64,000 nt of DNA from Nocardioides malaquae (lineage in GTDB: Bacteria > Actinomycetota > Actinomycetes > Propionibacteriales > Nocardioidaceae), in contig NZ_JADCSA010000003.1 in assembly GCF_015070385.1 (NCBI RefSeq), forward strand, positions 1-64,000. Direction: 5' to 3'. This document shows positions 17,126 to 26,828 of the stretch, piece after piece. Both the position numbers and the translations under genes were made by a program. Each line of letters opens with the position of its first letter. Within the stretch, counting starts at the first letter, position 1. Under the pieces are notes generated by a model. That model made no database searches. It was not told the DNA's origin and saw only the letters and a program-made list of their open reading frames with translations.

Positions 17126-17230
17126 GTCACTCGGCCCGGGTTCACTCCGTCTCGGTTCACTCCGTCTCGGGTCACTCCGTCTCGGGTCACTCCGTCTCGG
17201 CTCACTTCATCTCGGGTCACTTCATCTCGG
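17126..17230. repeat. 15-bp tandem repeat, seven units, over a stop codon
   Basis: Seven exact-length 15-bp units (17126, 17141, 17156, 17171, 17186, 17201, 17216) have the consensus GTCACTCCGTCTCGG. The last two (CTTCATCTCGG form) are the native end Glu-Met-Lys-stop of the ABC permease gene on the minus strand. Each unit repeats an in-frame TGA. A weaker eighth unit may precede at 17111. There are no spacers, so it is not a CRISPR. Confidence 0.9.
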
Positions 17231-18026
17231 TGCGCCACACGCGCACCATGCCGATCGCGAAGGGCAGCACAATCCACAGCAGGCTGACGACCCCGAGCTG
17301 GGCCCACTGCTCGCCCGACAGCGACGGCGAGAGGCGCTCGCCGGTGAGCGAGTCGTAGCCGTACAGCGGCCCCTGGGCCATGGCGATGTCGATCCAGGCG
17401 CCGTGCTCGGCGAGCCAGCTCCAGAACGACGCCACAAGGTTGACCACCACGGGCAGCGCGAAGAAGAGCACGATGGCGCCCGCCGAGTTGAGCAGCAGGA
17501 GGCCGAACCCGACGCCCTGCAGCACTGCCATCACCTGCAGCAGCGTCAGGTTGACGATCCTCAGCACCTCGGTGTCGGCCCACGGGTCCGCGGCCCCGCC
17601 GACCACGGCAGCCAGGGCGCTGACCAGACCGGCCAGCACCACGGCCGCCAGCCCGAACAGCAGCGCCGCCACCGTCTTCGCCGCGATCACCTTGCCGCGC
17701 GACGGCTCCAGGGCGAAGGTCGTCAGCGTAGTCCGCTGGCCCCACTCCTGGGTGACCAGCAGGATGCCGAGCACCGGCAGGAGCAGCATCTGCGGGGTGT
17801 TGGTGTTCTCGAAGAAGCTCAGGAAGGTGCGGTCGTCGATCGAGTCCCGGGTCAGCAGGAAGCCCATGAGGACCACGCCCGCGGTGGCCACGGCGATGAT
17901 CCCGATCAGCCAGCGCCCGGCGCGGGTGTCGGTCATCTTGCGCAGCTCGACCTTCACCAGCCTCCCGAAGGGCACCGGCGAGGTGCCGGAGACGTCGAAG
18001 GTGCGGGTGGGTGCGGTGGTGCTCAT
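17217..18026 (-). CDS. ABC-2 type transporter permease (second pair)
   Basis: A 269-residue membrane protein with six predicted helices and the ABC-2 motif LLVTQEWGQRTTLTTFAL. Its start overlaps the ATPase stop by 4 bp. It is distantly similar to the permease at 10888-11703 (common position of the E(W/Y)RxxTLT segment). Its 3' end (codons for Glu-Met-Lys-stop) has been tandemly duplicated into the 15-bp repeat at 17126-17230. The substrate is unknown. Confidence 0.88.
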   Translation of the reverse strand: MSTTAPTRTFDVSGTSPVPFGRLVKVELRKMTDTRAGRWLIGIIAVATAGVVLMGFLLTRDSIDDRTFLSFFENTNTPQMLLLPVLGILLVTQEWGQRTTLTTFALEPSRGKVIAAKTVAALLFGLAAVVLAGLVSALAAVVGGAADPWADTEVLRIVNLTLLQVMAVLQGVGFGLLLLNSAGAIVLFFALPVVVNLVASFWSWLAEHGAWIDIAMAQGPLYGYDSLTGERLSPSLSGEQWAQLGVVSLLWIVLPFAIGMVRVWRTEMK

Positions 18027-18961
18027 GCCGAGACTCCTTCTGCCGAACCTGCTGGTGCCGGAGCTGCCTGGTGGTCGCGCTGGGTGGGGGCGGTCAAGGT
18101 GAGGAAGAGACGTTCGAGCCCACCCTCCGAGGGACGCAGGTCGACCAGCACCACCCCGTGCTGGGCGGCGGCGCGACCGACCGCACGGGGTTCGGCGTCG
18201 ACCCGGAAGCCCTCGCCCGCGACCTCATGCGTCAGTCCGGCGCTGCGCAGCGCCGTGGCGAGCGCGTCGCGGTCCTCACCGGTGACGAAGCACCCGGACC
18301 CGCCGGCCTGCTCGAGCAGTGCCCTCTTGTCGCCCTGGGCGACGATCCGGCCGTTGCCGATCATCACCATCTCGTCGGCGACCAGCTCCACCTCGTTGAG
18401 CAGGTGGGAGGAGAGCAGCACGGTGCCGCCCTGGTCGGCGAACGTCTTGAGCAGGCCACGCATCCAGTGGATGCCGGCGGGGTCGAGACCGTTGGCCGGC
18501 TCGTCGAGGATCAGCACCGACGGGTCACCGAGCAGCGCGTTCGCGATGCCGAGCCGCTGACGCATGCCCAGGGAGTAGTTGCGCACCCGGCGCTTCGACT
18601 CGGTGCCGGTGAGGCTCACCAGCTCGAGCATCTCGTCGACGCGGCGCGACGGCAACCCCATCGTCGCCGCGGAGAGTGCGAGCACCTCCCGGCCCGTGCG
18701 TCCCGCGTGCTGCGCCGAGGCGTCGAGCAGCACCCCCACGTGGCGGCCCGGGTTGGGGATGTCGGGGTAACGCATCCCGCCGATGGTCGCGGTGCCGGAA
18801 GTGATCGTGGTCAGCCCGGTGATCATCCGCATGGTGGTGGTCTTGCCCGCACCGTTGGGGCCGAGGAAGCCGGTGACCCGGCCGGGCTCCGCGACGAACG
18901 AGACGTCGTCGACCGCACGGAACCCGCCGTAGCTCTTGCTGAGTCCTTGGACAGAGATCAT
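18023..18961 (-). CDS. ABC transporter ATP-binding protein (second pair)
   Basis: A 312-residue ATPase with Walker A GPNGAGKTT, signature YSLGMRQRLGIA, Walker B VLILDEPANGLDP and switch His LLSSHLLNEV. It is a clear paralog of the ATPase at 11700-12662 (shared RVTGFLGPNG, IPNPGRHVG). It forms an exporter with the permease downstream. ATG 18961 starts the conserved ISVQGLSKSYGG. Confidence 0.92.
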   Translation of the reverse strand: MISVQGLSKSYGGFRAVDDVSFVAEPGRVTGFLGPNGAGKTTTMRMITGLTTITSGTATIGGMRYPDIPNPGRHVGVLLDASAQHAGRTGREVLALSAATMGLPSRRVDEMLELVSLTGTESKRRVRNYSLGMRQRLGIANALLGDPSVLILDEPANGLDPAGIHWMRGLLKTFADQGGTVLLSSHLLNEVELVADEMVMIGNGRIVAQGDKRALLEQAGGSGCFVTGEDRDALATALRSAGLTHEVAGEGFRVDAEPRAVGRAAAQHGVVLVDLRPSEGGLERLFLTLTAPTQRDHQAAPAPAGSAEGVSA

Positions 18962-19036
18962 GACCCCACCCTGTCAAACGAGGTGGCCCACGTCACGGAG
19001 GGGGTGCGGAGGCGAGCCCCTGCCTCGTGTGCCTGC

Positions 19037-19801
19037 TCAGAAGGTCGTGAAGTCGTAGACCGCCCCGGCCCGGGCCAGCCCCAGGTCACCGTCGTAGTCG
19101 GCCTTCGCCTCGTCGTGCACCACCTGGGGGTCGTGCCAGGGCGGGACGTGGGTCAGCACCAGCCTCGGGACACCTGCGGCGTTCGCCAGCTGGGCGCACT
19201 CCTTGCCCGTGAGGTGGAGGTCCGCAGGGTTGTCGGCACCCTCCTCGAAGGACGCCTCGGCGAGCAGCAGGTCGGCGCCGGTCGCGGCCCGTACGACTCC
19301 CTCGCAGGGGCCACAGTCTCCGGTGTAGGCCAAGACCTTGTCCTGCCAGGTGACGCGCAGCGAGAAGGCCGGCACCGGGTGCACGACGGGAAACGGCTCG
19401 ACGGTGAACGGACCGATCTCGACCGGGCCCTGCCACGTGCGGAAGTCGAACTCCTCCCGCATGCCCGGGTCAGTGGGCAGGTCGTACGCCCGCGCCATGC
19501 GGTCGGCGGTGTCCTCGGGACCCCAGACCGGGATGCGGGGCTGCGGACCGGTCGGGTGGTAGCGACGCAGCACGTGGTAGCCGCACAGGTCCAGGCAGTG
19601 GTCGGCGTGCAGGTGCGAGAGCAGCACCGCGTCGATCTTGAGCGGGTCGGCGTAGCGGTGCAACGCTCCGAGCGCGCCGCTGCCGAGGTCCATGAGGACG
19701 CGCCAGGTGCGACCGTCGTGCTCGGCCTCCAGCAGGTAGCAGCTGGCCGGCGAGTCGGGCCCGGGGTAGGACCCCGAGCAGCCGACGACAGTGAGCCTCA
19801 T
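19037..19801 (-). CDS. MBL-fold metallohydrolase (Rv1339-like, possible cyclic-nucleotide phosphodiesterase)
   Basis: A 254-residue metallo-beta-lactamase-fold hydrolase with the metal motif SHLHADHCLDL (HxHxDH), a later His (PVVHPVPAF), GDCGPCEGV with the bridging Asp, and a final His in LTHVPPWHD. In M. tuberculosis the gene between the cysM region and rphA is Rv1339, reported as a cAMP phosphodiesterase of this fold; the same order here suggests orthology, which is inference. GGGAAGG precedes ATG 19801. Confidence 0.85.
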   Translation of the reverse strand: MRLTVVGCSGSYPGPDSPASCYLLEAEHDGRTWRVLMDLGSGALGALHRYADPLKIDAVLLSHLHADHCLDLCGYHVLRRYHPTGPQPRIPVWGPEDTADRMARAYDLPTDPGMREEFDFRTWQGPVEIGPFTVEPFPVVHPVPAFSLRVTWQDKVLAYTGDCGPCEGVVRAATGADLLLAEASFEEGADNPADLHLTGKECAQLANAAGVPRLVLTHVPPWHDPQVVHDEAKADYDGDLGLARAGAVYDFTTF

Positions 19802-19927
19802 GGGTGCCTTCCCTTCGCGCCGCGGTCCGCGCCGAGAGGTCGCGTCCGTGGACAGGTTATGTGCTCGAAGCGTGCAGCGGGGGCCGGCGCGACTGATCTC
19901 ACGTCCGCTCGACGGACAGCACCGACG

Positions 19928-19933
19928 TACGGT
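19928..19933 (+). promoter_or_regulatory. -10 hexamer of a predicted leaderless promoter (19940 gene)
   Basis: TACGGT lies 6 nt before GTG 19940 and helps to place this start within a much longer open frame. Confidence 0.5.
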
Positions 19934-19939
19934 GGAGAG

Positions 19940-20980
19940 GTGCGGACCCGAGCCACCGTCCTCCTGCTGGCCTCGGTGCTGGCTCTCCCGACGACGCCGG
20001 CGCCGGCCTCGGCGGTGCCCTCCCCCGGCGCTCCGCAGCCCGTCACCCGGACCGCAGACCCGGCCACGGGAAGCGTCCTGGTGATCTCCGTCGACGGGCT
20101 CTCACCCCGCGCGCTGACGCAGCTGGGCCGTGCCGGAGCACCGCACCTGCACCGTTTCCTGCGGCAGGGTGCCTCGACGCGCAACGCCCGCACGGTGGTG
20201 GAGTCGACCAGCACCCTGCCCAACCACACCAGCATGGTGACGGGCCGGCGCGTCGACGCGTCCACGGGCGGGCACGGGGTGACGTGGAACCACACCGCGC
20301 AGGCGGAGGCCGAGACGGTCCACCGGGCCGCGGGCGAGCACGTCGACTCCCTCTTCACCACCCTGGACGCTGCCGGCGCCGAGAGCGCGGTCTTCGTCGG
20401 CAAGCCGAAGTTCCGGCTGTGGCAACGCTCATGGGGCCGCACCATCGACCGGATGACGGTCCGGCGCGACGACGCGCGGCTGGCCCGCGCCGTGCGTCGT
20501 GACCTGCGCCGCCACCGCCGCGAGCTGCGGTTCTGGCACGTGGCCACCCCCGACCGGGCGGGCCACCGGGCCGGCTTCCGCTCCCGTCGTTACCTCGCGG
20601 CCGTCGAGCAGGTCGACGCGATGCTCGGCCGCCTCCTGCGTACGCTGCGCCGCCCCGGGTTGCGCGGCACGGTCACCGTGCTGCTGACCTCCGACCACGG
20701 GGCCCACGCCGGGCGCAGCCACGACGACGAGGCGACCAGGGGCAACCAGCGGGTCATCTTTGCAGCGCTGGGCCCGGGCGTCTCCCGGGGCGCCGACCTG
20801 TACGCCCTCAACTCCGACCACCGCCGGGCGCCCGGGCGAAGCCAGCCGGGCTACGACGCCGAGGTGCCTCCGGTGCGCAACGCCGAGGTCGCCAACCTGG
20901 CCCTCGACCTGCTCGGCCTGCCGGCCGTCGCCGACAGCGAGATCAACGCCGCGCAGGACCTGGTGCTGACGTCGCCGTGA
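19940..20980 (+). CDS. Secreted alkaline-phosphatase-superfamily protein (phosphodiesterase/nucleotide pyrophosphatase type)
   Basis: A 346-residue protein with a signal peptide (VLLLASVLALPTTPAPASA) and a type I phosphodiesterase/sulfatase fold: VLVISVDGLSP (metal Asp), STSTLPNHTSMVTGR (Thr nucleophile region), HVATPDRAGHRAGF (Asp/His metal site) and LTSDHGAHAG (Asp-His). It probably hydrolyses an extracellular phosphodiester or phosphate ester. The frame is open back to 18011, but that part is antisense to the MBL and ABC genes; GTG 19940 begins the signal peptide and follows a leaderless-type promoter. Confidence 0.85.
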   Translation: MRTRATVLLLASVLALPTTPAPASAVPSPGAPQPVTRTADPATGSVLVISVDGLSPRALTQLGRAGAPHLHRFLRQGASTRNARTVVESTSTLPNHTSMVTGRRVDASTGGHGVTWNHTAQAEAETVHRAAGEHVDSLFTTLDAAGAESAVFVGKPKFRLWQRSWGRTIDRMTVRRDDARLARAVRRDLRRHRRELRFWHVATPDRAGHRAGFRSRRYLAAVEQVDAMLGRLLRTLRRPGLRGTVTVLLTSDHGAHAGRSHDDEATRGNQRVIFAALGPGVSRGADLYALNSDHRRAPGRSQPGYDAEVPPVRNAEVANLALDLLGLPAVADSEINAAQDLVLTSP

Positions 20981-20987
20981 ACCCCGC

Positions 20988-22218
<1,231 letters not shown>

Positions 22219-22264
22219 GGGGTTCCTCCTGTGCGGGATGGTGTGGGGCAGGGGCAAGCCGGGC

Positions 22265-22684
22265 TCAGTCGACGACGTCGACGTCCTCCTCGGTGACGAC
22301 GCCGTCGACGATGCGGTAGGAGCGGAACTCCACCGGCCCGTCGTCGGAACCGTGCTCGCGGGTGCTGACCAGGACGTAGTGGGCGTTCGGCTCGCTGGCC
22401 AGGTCGACGTCGGTGCGACTCGGGTAGGCCTCGGTGGCGGTGTGCGAGTGGTAGACGACGACCGGCTCCTCGTCGGCCGCCCACATCTGCTTGTAGAGCG
22501 CCAGCAGCTCGGTGGAGTCGAACTCGTAGAAGGTCGGGCTGCCGGCCGCGTTGACCATCTCCACCAGCCGCGCCGGGGTGTCGCTCCCCTCCGGGCCGGC
22601 GACGATGCCACAGGCCTCCACGGGGTGCTCGCGTCGAGCATGGTCGACGATGGCGTCACGCAGGGTCCGGGAGATCGTCAGCAC
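22265..22684 (-). CDS. mec: CysO-cysteine peptidase (JAMM metalloprotease)
   Basis: A 139-residue Mov34/MPN zinc peptidase that releases cysteine from the CysO-Cys adduct. The JAMM residues are intact: Glu in HPVEACGIV and HSHTATEAYPSRTD (HxHx7SxxD). GTG 22684 is used because TAGGAT lies 7 nt before it and the family starts here; the open frame to 22780 is not conserved. A separate leaderless promoter may thus drive mec-cysO-cysM independently of DUF2017. Confidence 0.93.
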   Translation of the reverse strand: MLTISRTLRDAIVDHARREHPVEACGIVAGPEGSDTPARLVEMVNAAGSPTFYEFDSTELLALYKQMWAADEEPVVVYHSHTATEAYPSRTDVDLASEPNAHYVLVSTREHGSDDGPVEFRSYRIVDGVVTEEDVDVVD

Positions 22685-22691
22685 GCCGTCA

Positions 22692-22697
22692 ATCCTA
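22692..22697 (-). promoter_or_regulatory. -10 hexamer of a predicted leaderless promoter (mec-cysO-cysM)
   Basis: TAGGAT on the minus strand, 7 nt before GTG 22684, inside the 47-bp gap after the DUF2017 gene. Confidence 0.5.
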
Positions 22698-22731
22698 GGT
22701 GAGCGGCCCGTGCCCTTCCCCGAGCAACTCG

Positions 22732-23316
22732 TCAGCCGGTCACGGCGCTGACCAGCGTCTCCTGGAGGTAGCCGAGCCACTCGTAGATGTCGTGGGCGGC
22801 CGCGCGCGGGTCCTCGTCGGGCAGCGCCTCCCAGAAGTCCTCGTCACCCTCCTCCACCCCGAGCCGGGCGGCCAGGGCCAGGCGCAGGTCGGTGAAGCCG
22901 CGCAGCCACGCCGCAGCAGCGGCTTCGTCGAGCTCCACGTCGATGACCAGGTCGAGGTCGTCGAACTCCGGCGGGAGGCCGCCCTCCTCGAGCGCGGAGA
23001 TGATGCTCATCGCCGTGCGCTCCTTGGCGTCACGCAGCGTCGGCTCGGTGTAGCGGCGGAACTCACCGGCCGCCTCGGGGTCGTCGGCGTAGGCCGTCGG
23101 GAAGAGGCGCAGCAGCACCGGGTCCTCCGGCTCGTCGACCGGCCCGGAGAAGTTGAACATCGCCTCCAGCGGGTCGAGGTGCTCGTCCACCTCGGGCTGC
23201 TCGTCGCGCAGCAGCTCCACCAGCTGGGCGGCCAGGCTGCGCAGCAGGTCGGCCTCGAAGCCGGAGAAGTTGGCGATGACCAGACCGGTGCCCAGGTGCC
23301 GCGTGAAGCCACCCAT
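22732..23316 (-). CDS. DUF2017 domain protein
   Basis: A 194-residue acidic, mostly helical protein of the DUF2017 family, found between clpS and mec in many actinobacteria (Rv1332 position). No catalytic residues are evident; repeated acidic stretches (PEVDEHLDPLE, VEEGDEDFWEALPDEDP) stand out. Its ATG overlaps the clpS stop (TGATG), so the two are coupled. Function is unknown; a role with ClpS is guilt by association only. Confidence 0.88.
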   Translation of the reverse strand: MGGFTRHLGTGLVIANFSGFEADLLRSLAAQLVELLRDEQPEVDEHLDPLEAMFNFSGPVDEPEDPVLLRLFPTAYADDPEAAGEFRRYTEPTLRDAKERTAMSIISALEEGGLPPEFDDLDLVIDVELDEAAAAAWLRGFTDLRLALAARLGVEEGDEDFWEALPDEDPRAAAHDIYEWLGYLQETLVSAVTG

Positions 23317-23618
23317 CAGGCACGCTCCATCGTGGCCCAGAGCCCGTAGCCGTGCATCGCCTGGACGTCGCGCTCCATCTCCTCACGGCTCCCCGTGCTC
23401 ACCGCCGAGCGGCCGTCCTCGTGGACCTCCATCATCAGCTTCTCCGCCTTGGCCTTCGAGTAGCCGAAGTGGGTGCGGAAGACGTAGGTCACGTAGGACA
23501 TCAGGTTGACCGGGTCGTTCCACACGACCGTCACCCATCCGCGGTCGGGGCGGAGGATGTCGTCGACGTGCAGGTCCGGCTCGACCTCGACGGGGCTGGG
23601 GGATGACACGCCTTCCAT
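23316..23618 (-). CDS. clpS: ATP-dependent Clp protease adaptor ClpS
   Basis: A 100-residue adaptor that delivers N-degron substrates to the Clp protease. The core is visible as [20 protein letters not shown] (N-end-rule pocket Asn-Asp), [17 protein letters not shown] (conserved HxxG) and [23 protein letters not shown] 23618 gives the usual length; the frame is open to 23687 without support. First gene of the clpS-DUF2017 pair, divergent from pncB. Confidence 0.94.
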   Translation of the reverse strand: MEGVSSPSPVEVEPDLHVDDILRPDRGWVTVVWNDPVNLMSYVTYVFRTHFGYSKAKAEKLMMEVHEDGRSAVSTGSREEMERDVQAMHGYGLWATMERA

Positions 23619-23664
23619 CGTGGCACAGGGTTGGACCACGCCCCCGGGTGGCACAGTGGTGGGC

Positions 23665-24966
23665 GTGAGCGACACCGCCTCCTCCACCGCCCTGCTGACC
23701 GACCACTACGAGCTGACGATGCTCCAGGCCGCGCTGCAGGCCGGCACGGCGCACCGACGCTCGGTCTTCGAGCTCTTCCCCCGCCGCCTGCCGGAAGGTC
23801 GCCGCTACGGCGTCGTCGCCGGGGTGGGCCGGGCGCTGGAGGCCATCGAACGGTTCCGCTTCGACGACGAGGTCCTCGGCGCGCTCGACGCCGGGGGCGT
23901 GGTCGACGAGCAGACGCTGGCGTGGCTGGCCGACCACACCTTCACCGGTGACGTGTGGGGCTACCCCGAGGGCGAGGTCTACCTGCCCTACTCCCCCCTC
24001 GTCGTGGTCGAGGGCACCTTCGCCGAGGCGGTGCTGCTGGAGACGGTGCTGCTCTCGATCTACAACCACGACTCCGCGATCGCCTCGGCGGCCTCCCGGA
24101 TGACGTGGGCGGCGGGCGGTCGCCCCTGCATCGAGATGGGCTCGCGCCGCACCCACGAGGAGGCCGCCGTCGCGGCCGCGCGGGCGGCGTACGTCGCCGG
24201 CTTCGAGGCGACCTCCAACCTGGCAGCCCTGCAGCGCCACGGCATCCCCACCACCGGCACGTCGGCGCACAGCTTCACCCTGCTCCACGACACCGAGCGG
24301 GACGCCTTCACGGCCCAGGTCACCTCCCTGGGGCGCGGCACCACGCTGCTCGTCGACACCTACGACATCGCCGAGGCGGTGCGGACGGCCGTCGACGTCG
24401 CGGGTCCCGAGCTCGGTGCCGTACGCCTCGACTCCGGCGACCTGGGGCTGCTCGCCCACGAGGTGCGTGCGCAGCTGGACTCCCTCGGCGCGACGGGCAC
24501 CAAGATCATCGTCACCAGCGACCTCGACGAGTACGCGATCGCGGCGCTGGCCGCGGCCCCCGTCGACGGTTACGGCGTAGGCACCCAGCTGGTGACCGGC
24601 TCGGGCCACCCCACCTCCGGCTTCGTCTACAAGCTGGTCTCCCGCGAGGGCGACGACGGCCAGATGGTGCCGGTCGCGAAGCGGTCGAAGGACAAAGGCT
24701 CGGTCGGCGGCCGGAAGTACGCCCTGCGTCACCTCAGCGCCGACGGCGTCGCCGAGGCCGAGGTCGTCGGCATCGGGACGCCACCGCGTGACGACGGCGA
24801 CGACCGCGAGCTCCTGGTCCGCCTCGTGCGCGACGGTGCCGTCGTCGGCCACGAGCCGCTCAGCGCCGCCCGGGAGCGCCACCTCACCAGCCGGGACGAG
24901 CTCCCCCTCCCGGCCCGGATGCTCAGCAAGGGACAGCCCGTGATCCCGACCCTCCACCTGGACTGA
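23665..24966 (+). CDS. pncB: Nicotinate phosphoribosyltransferase
   Basis: A 433-residue enzyme of NAD salvage: nicotinate + PRPP (+ATP) to nicotinate mononucleotide. It begins [16 protein letters not shown], typical of the family. [42 protein letters not shown] (catalytic His region), LVDTYD and VRLDSGDLG mark the phosphoribosyltransferase barrel. The start is GTG 23665 or GTG 23659; neither has a clear Shine-Dalgarno sequence. It is divergent from clpS, as in M. tuberculosis (Rv1330c/Rv1331). The partner pncA lies downstream beyond the DUF559 gene. Confidence 0.94.
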   Translation: MSDTASSTALLTDHYELTMLQAALQAGTAHRRSVFELFPRRLPEGRRYGVVAGVGRALEAIERFRFDDEVLGALDAGGVVDEQTLAWLADHTFTGDVWGYPEGEVYLPYSPLVVVEGTFAEAVLLETVLLSIYNHDSAIASAASRMTWAAGGRPCIEMGSRRTHEEAAVAAARAAYVAGFEATSNLAALQRHGIPTTGTSAHSFTLLHDTERDAFTAQVTSLGRGTTLLVDTYDIAEAVRTAVDVAGPELGAVRLDSGDLGLLAHEVRAQLDSLGATGTKIIVTSDLDEYAIAALAAAPVDGYGVGTQLVTGSGHPTSGFVYKLVSREGDDGQMVPVAKRSKDKGSVGGRKYALRHLSADGVAEAEVVGIGTPPRDDGDDRELLVRLVRDGAVVGHEPLSAARERHLTSRDELPLPARMLSKGQPVIPTLHLD

Positions 24967-24991
24967 GCGGCGCCCACCACGCACCCACGGA

Positions 24992-25046
24992 AACTGTCGA
25001 GTTGATGGCGCGACACGCCGGCTGACACCCCATCAACCCGAAAGTT
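24992..25046. repeat. Structured repeat element, copy 1
   Basis: Arms 24992-25008 and 25030-25046 are inverted repeats of 17 bp with two mismatches around a 21-nt centre. Positions 25001-25034 are identical over 34 bp to 26172-26205. It lies between pncB and the DUF559 gene, in the same orientation as copy 2. Confidence 0.85.
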
Positions 25047-25201
25047 GCGGGGCGGGTTCCGTTGCTGGGCAGGTCCAGTCACGGAGCGGGGTCCACGTCG
25101 GACGGCTGGGATGCGCCACCGGGCCTCCACACCCTCGGCGTCCTCCCCATTCCGGCGGCGGGCACGCCCCAGCACCACGGCCAGGGCCCTTGGCTGGGCA
25201 G

Positions 25202-26176
25202 ATGAAGATCCGACTCACCACCAGCGGCCGGACCGCTGGGCCCGGGTGGACGCGGGTGACCCGCGGTGCCCACCGCCGGGTGGACTCAGCCGATCCAGCC
25301 ACCGACGACCTGGGCGCGTGGGCCGCTGTCCTGCCGCCTCGCGCGGCCTTCACCCACGTGACCGGTGCCCGGCTCCTGGGTCTCTGGCTCCCGCCGTTGC
25401 CGCGCGGCATCCCGGTGACGGTGCAGGTGCCGACCGGCACGACCGCTCCCCAGCGACCGGACCTCCGCGTGATCAGGTGCTCCCGTGGGAAGGGCGGCAC
25501 GGAGGTGCTCGGCCTGCGGGTCGCGCCCGTCGACGAGGTACTCCTCACCCTCTGTCGCGACCTGGGACCACTCGACGCGTTGGTCGCCGTGGAGTCGGCG
25601 CTGGTCCTGGGCGTGGCCAACTTGGCGGACCTTGAGCGTGCCGCCCGGGCCCGACGTCGCGGGGCGCCGCTGCTGCGCGCCCTGCTCCCCCTGGTGGATG
25701 TACGTTCGGAGTCGCCGTGGGAGACGATCCTGCGGGAGTTCCACCGGTGCGTGGGAGCACCCGTGACGCCCCAGTTCGTGGTGCGGGACAGCGTCGGGAG
25801 CTTCGTGGCGCGCGCAGACCTGCGAGTCGGCGACACCCGAGTCCTCCACGAGTACGACGGCCACCACCACCTCGACGTCGACCGCCAGCGGGCTGACCTG
25901 CGACGTCACCGCCGTCTGGTGGCCGCGGGGTGGATCCGTCGCGGCTACACCAGCGACGACCTGCTCGTGCATCCCCACTCCGTCCTGCGGGACGTCGACG
26001 ACTCCCTCGGCCGACGTCACCAGCCCGGCCGGGTCGCGGCGTGGACGGACCTCCTCAGCGACTCCGCCCGGACTCGATCGGGACGGCTCCGACTCCTCGG
26101 GCGTCTGGTGCCGCTCTCGGGTCCTGACCCCGCCTCCAGGTCCACCCCTCAACCCCCACGAAAATTGTCGCGTTGA
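25202..26176 (+). CDS. DUF559/Vsr-like nuclease-fold protein with AbiEi-like N-terminal region
   Basis: A 324-residue protein. Residues about 40-140 resemble the AbiEi-type antitoxin C-terminal region (THVTGARLLGLWLPPLP, APVDEVLLTLCRDLGPLDALVAVE). Residues about 170-260 match DUF559, a PD-(D/E)xK fold related to very-short-patch-repair endonuclease: SPWET, VARADLRVG, LHEYDGHHH and a basic RADLRRHRRLVAAGW stretch. ATG 25202 is preferred over TTG 25190. The last codons and TGA (26174-26176) lie inside repeat copy 2. It interrupts pncB-pncA; a mobile origin is likely but unproven. Confidence 0.75.
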   Translation: MKIRLTTSGRTAGPGWTRVTRGAHRRVDSADPATDDLGAWAAVLPPRAAFTHVTGARLLGLWLPPLPRGIPVTVQVPTGTTAPQRPDLRVIRCSRGKGGTEVLGLRVAPVDEVLLTLCRDLGPLDALVAVESALVLGVANLADLERAARARRRGAPLLRALLPLVDVRSESPWETILREFHRCVGAPVTPQFVVRDSVGSFVARADLRVGDTRVLHEYDGHHHLDVDRQRADLRRHRRLVAAGWIRRGYTSDDLLVHPHSVLRDVDDSLGRRHQPGRVAAWTDLLSDSARTRSGRLRLLGRLVPLSGPDPASRSTPQPPRKLSR

Positions 26177-26217
26177 TGGCGCGACACGCCGGCTGACACC
26201 CCATCGCCACGACAGTT
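26163..26217. repeat. Structured repeat element, copy 2
   Basis: Arms 26163-26179 and 26201-26217 can pair at 13 of 17 positions, with the same 21-nt centre as copy 1. It shares 34 identical bp with copy 1 and supplies the stop codon of the DUF559 gene. Confidence 0.85.
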
Positions 26218-26237
26218 TCGAGCGAGGGGTCCGGGGC

Positions 26238-26243
26238 TAGGGT
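26238..26243 (+). promoter_or_regulatory. -10 hexamer of a predicted leaderless promoter (pncA)
   Basis: TAGGGT lies 6 nt before ATG 26250 and 20 bp after repeat copy 2. Confidence 0.5.
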
Positions 26244-26249
26244 GACTCC

Positions 26250-26828
26250 ATGAGGCGCGCACTGATCGTCGTGGACGTGCAGAACGACTTCTGCGAGGGC
26301 GGGTCGCTGGGGGTGAAGGGTGGCGGTCACGTGGCCCGCGAGGTCGCCCAGCTGATGCGCCGGTTACGCCAGCAGGAGCGCGGCGCGCCCGACTACGCCT
26401 ACGCCGTCGCGACGAAGGACCACCACATCGACCCCGGCGAGGGCCACTGGTCCGCCGACCCCGACTACGTCTCCACCTGGCCCGTCCACTGCGAGGTGGG
26501 CACCGAGGGAGAGGAGTTCCACCCGGCCATCGAGGGCGAGCTCTTCGACGCGATCTTCCTCAAGGGAAAGCACTCCGCGGCCTACTCAGGCTTCGAGGGC
26601 AGCACGGAGGACGGGGTCGCGCTCGGCGAGTGGCTGCGTACGCACCACGTCAGCGAGGTGGACGTCTGCGGCATCGCAACCGACCACTGCGTGCGGGCCA
26701 CCGCCCTCGACGCGGTGCGGGCCGGCTTCTCCACGCGGGTGCTCACCTCGCTGTGCGCCGGCGTCGCCCCCGGCACCACCCAAGCGGCGCTCGTCGAGAT
26801 GGACGAGGCGGGTGTCCGCGTTGACTGA
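26250..26828 (+). CDS. pncA: Nicotinamidase
   Basis: A 192-residue isochorismatase-fold amidase that converts nicotinamide to nicotinate, the substrate of PncB. The catalytic triad is visible: Asp9 (VVDVQNDF), Lys105 (FLKGKHSAAYSGF) and Cys147 (GIATDHCV). The metal site is in ATKDHHIDPGEGHW. It has its own leaderless-type promoter. Its 3' end overlaps the enoyl-CoA hydratase start by 17 bp. Confidence 0.95.
   Translation: MRRALIVVDVQNDFCEGGSLGVKGGGHVAREVAQLMRRLRQQERGAPDYAYAVATKDHHIDPGEGHWSADPDYVSTWPVHCEVGTEGEEFHPAIEGELFDAIFLKGKHSAAYSGFEGSTEDGVALGEWLRTHHVSEVDVCGIATDHCVRATALDAVRAGFSTRVLTSLCAGVAPGTTQAALVEMDEAGVRVD

Noticed and set aside
17126-17230. CRISPR-like array
   Set aside because: The 15-bp units are contiguous without spacers and are derived from the 3' end of the adjacent gene.
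18011-19939. N-terminal extension of the phosphodiesterase-like protein
   Set aside because: The extension is antisense to the ABC ATPase and MBL genes; the signal peptide and promoter place the start at 19940.
24967-25201. Additional small gene between pncB and the DUF559 gene
   Set aside because: Open frames here have no start signals and are not protein-like; apart from the repeat copy nothing is seen.
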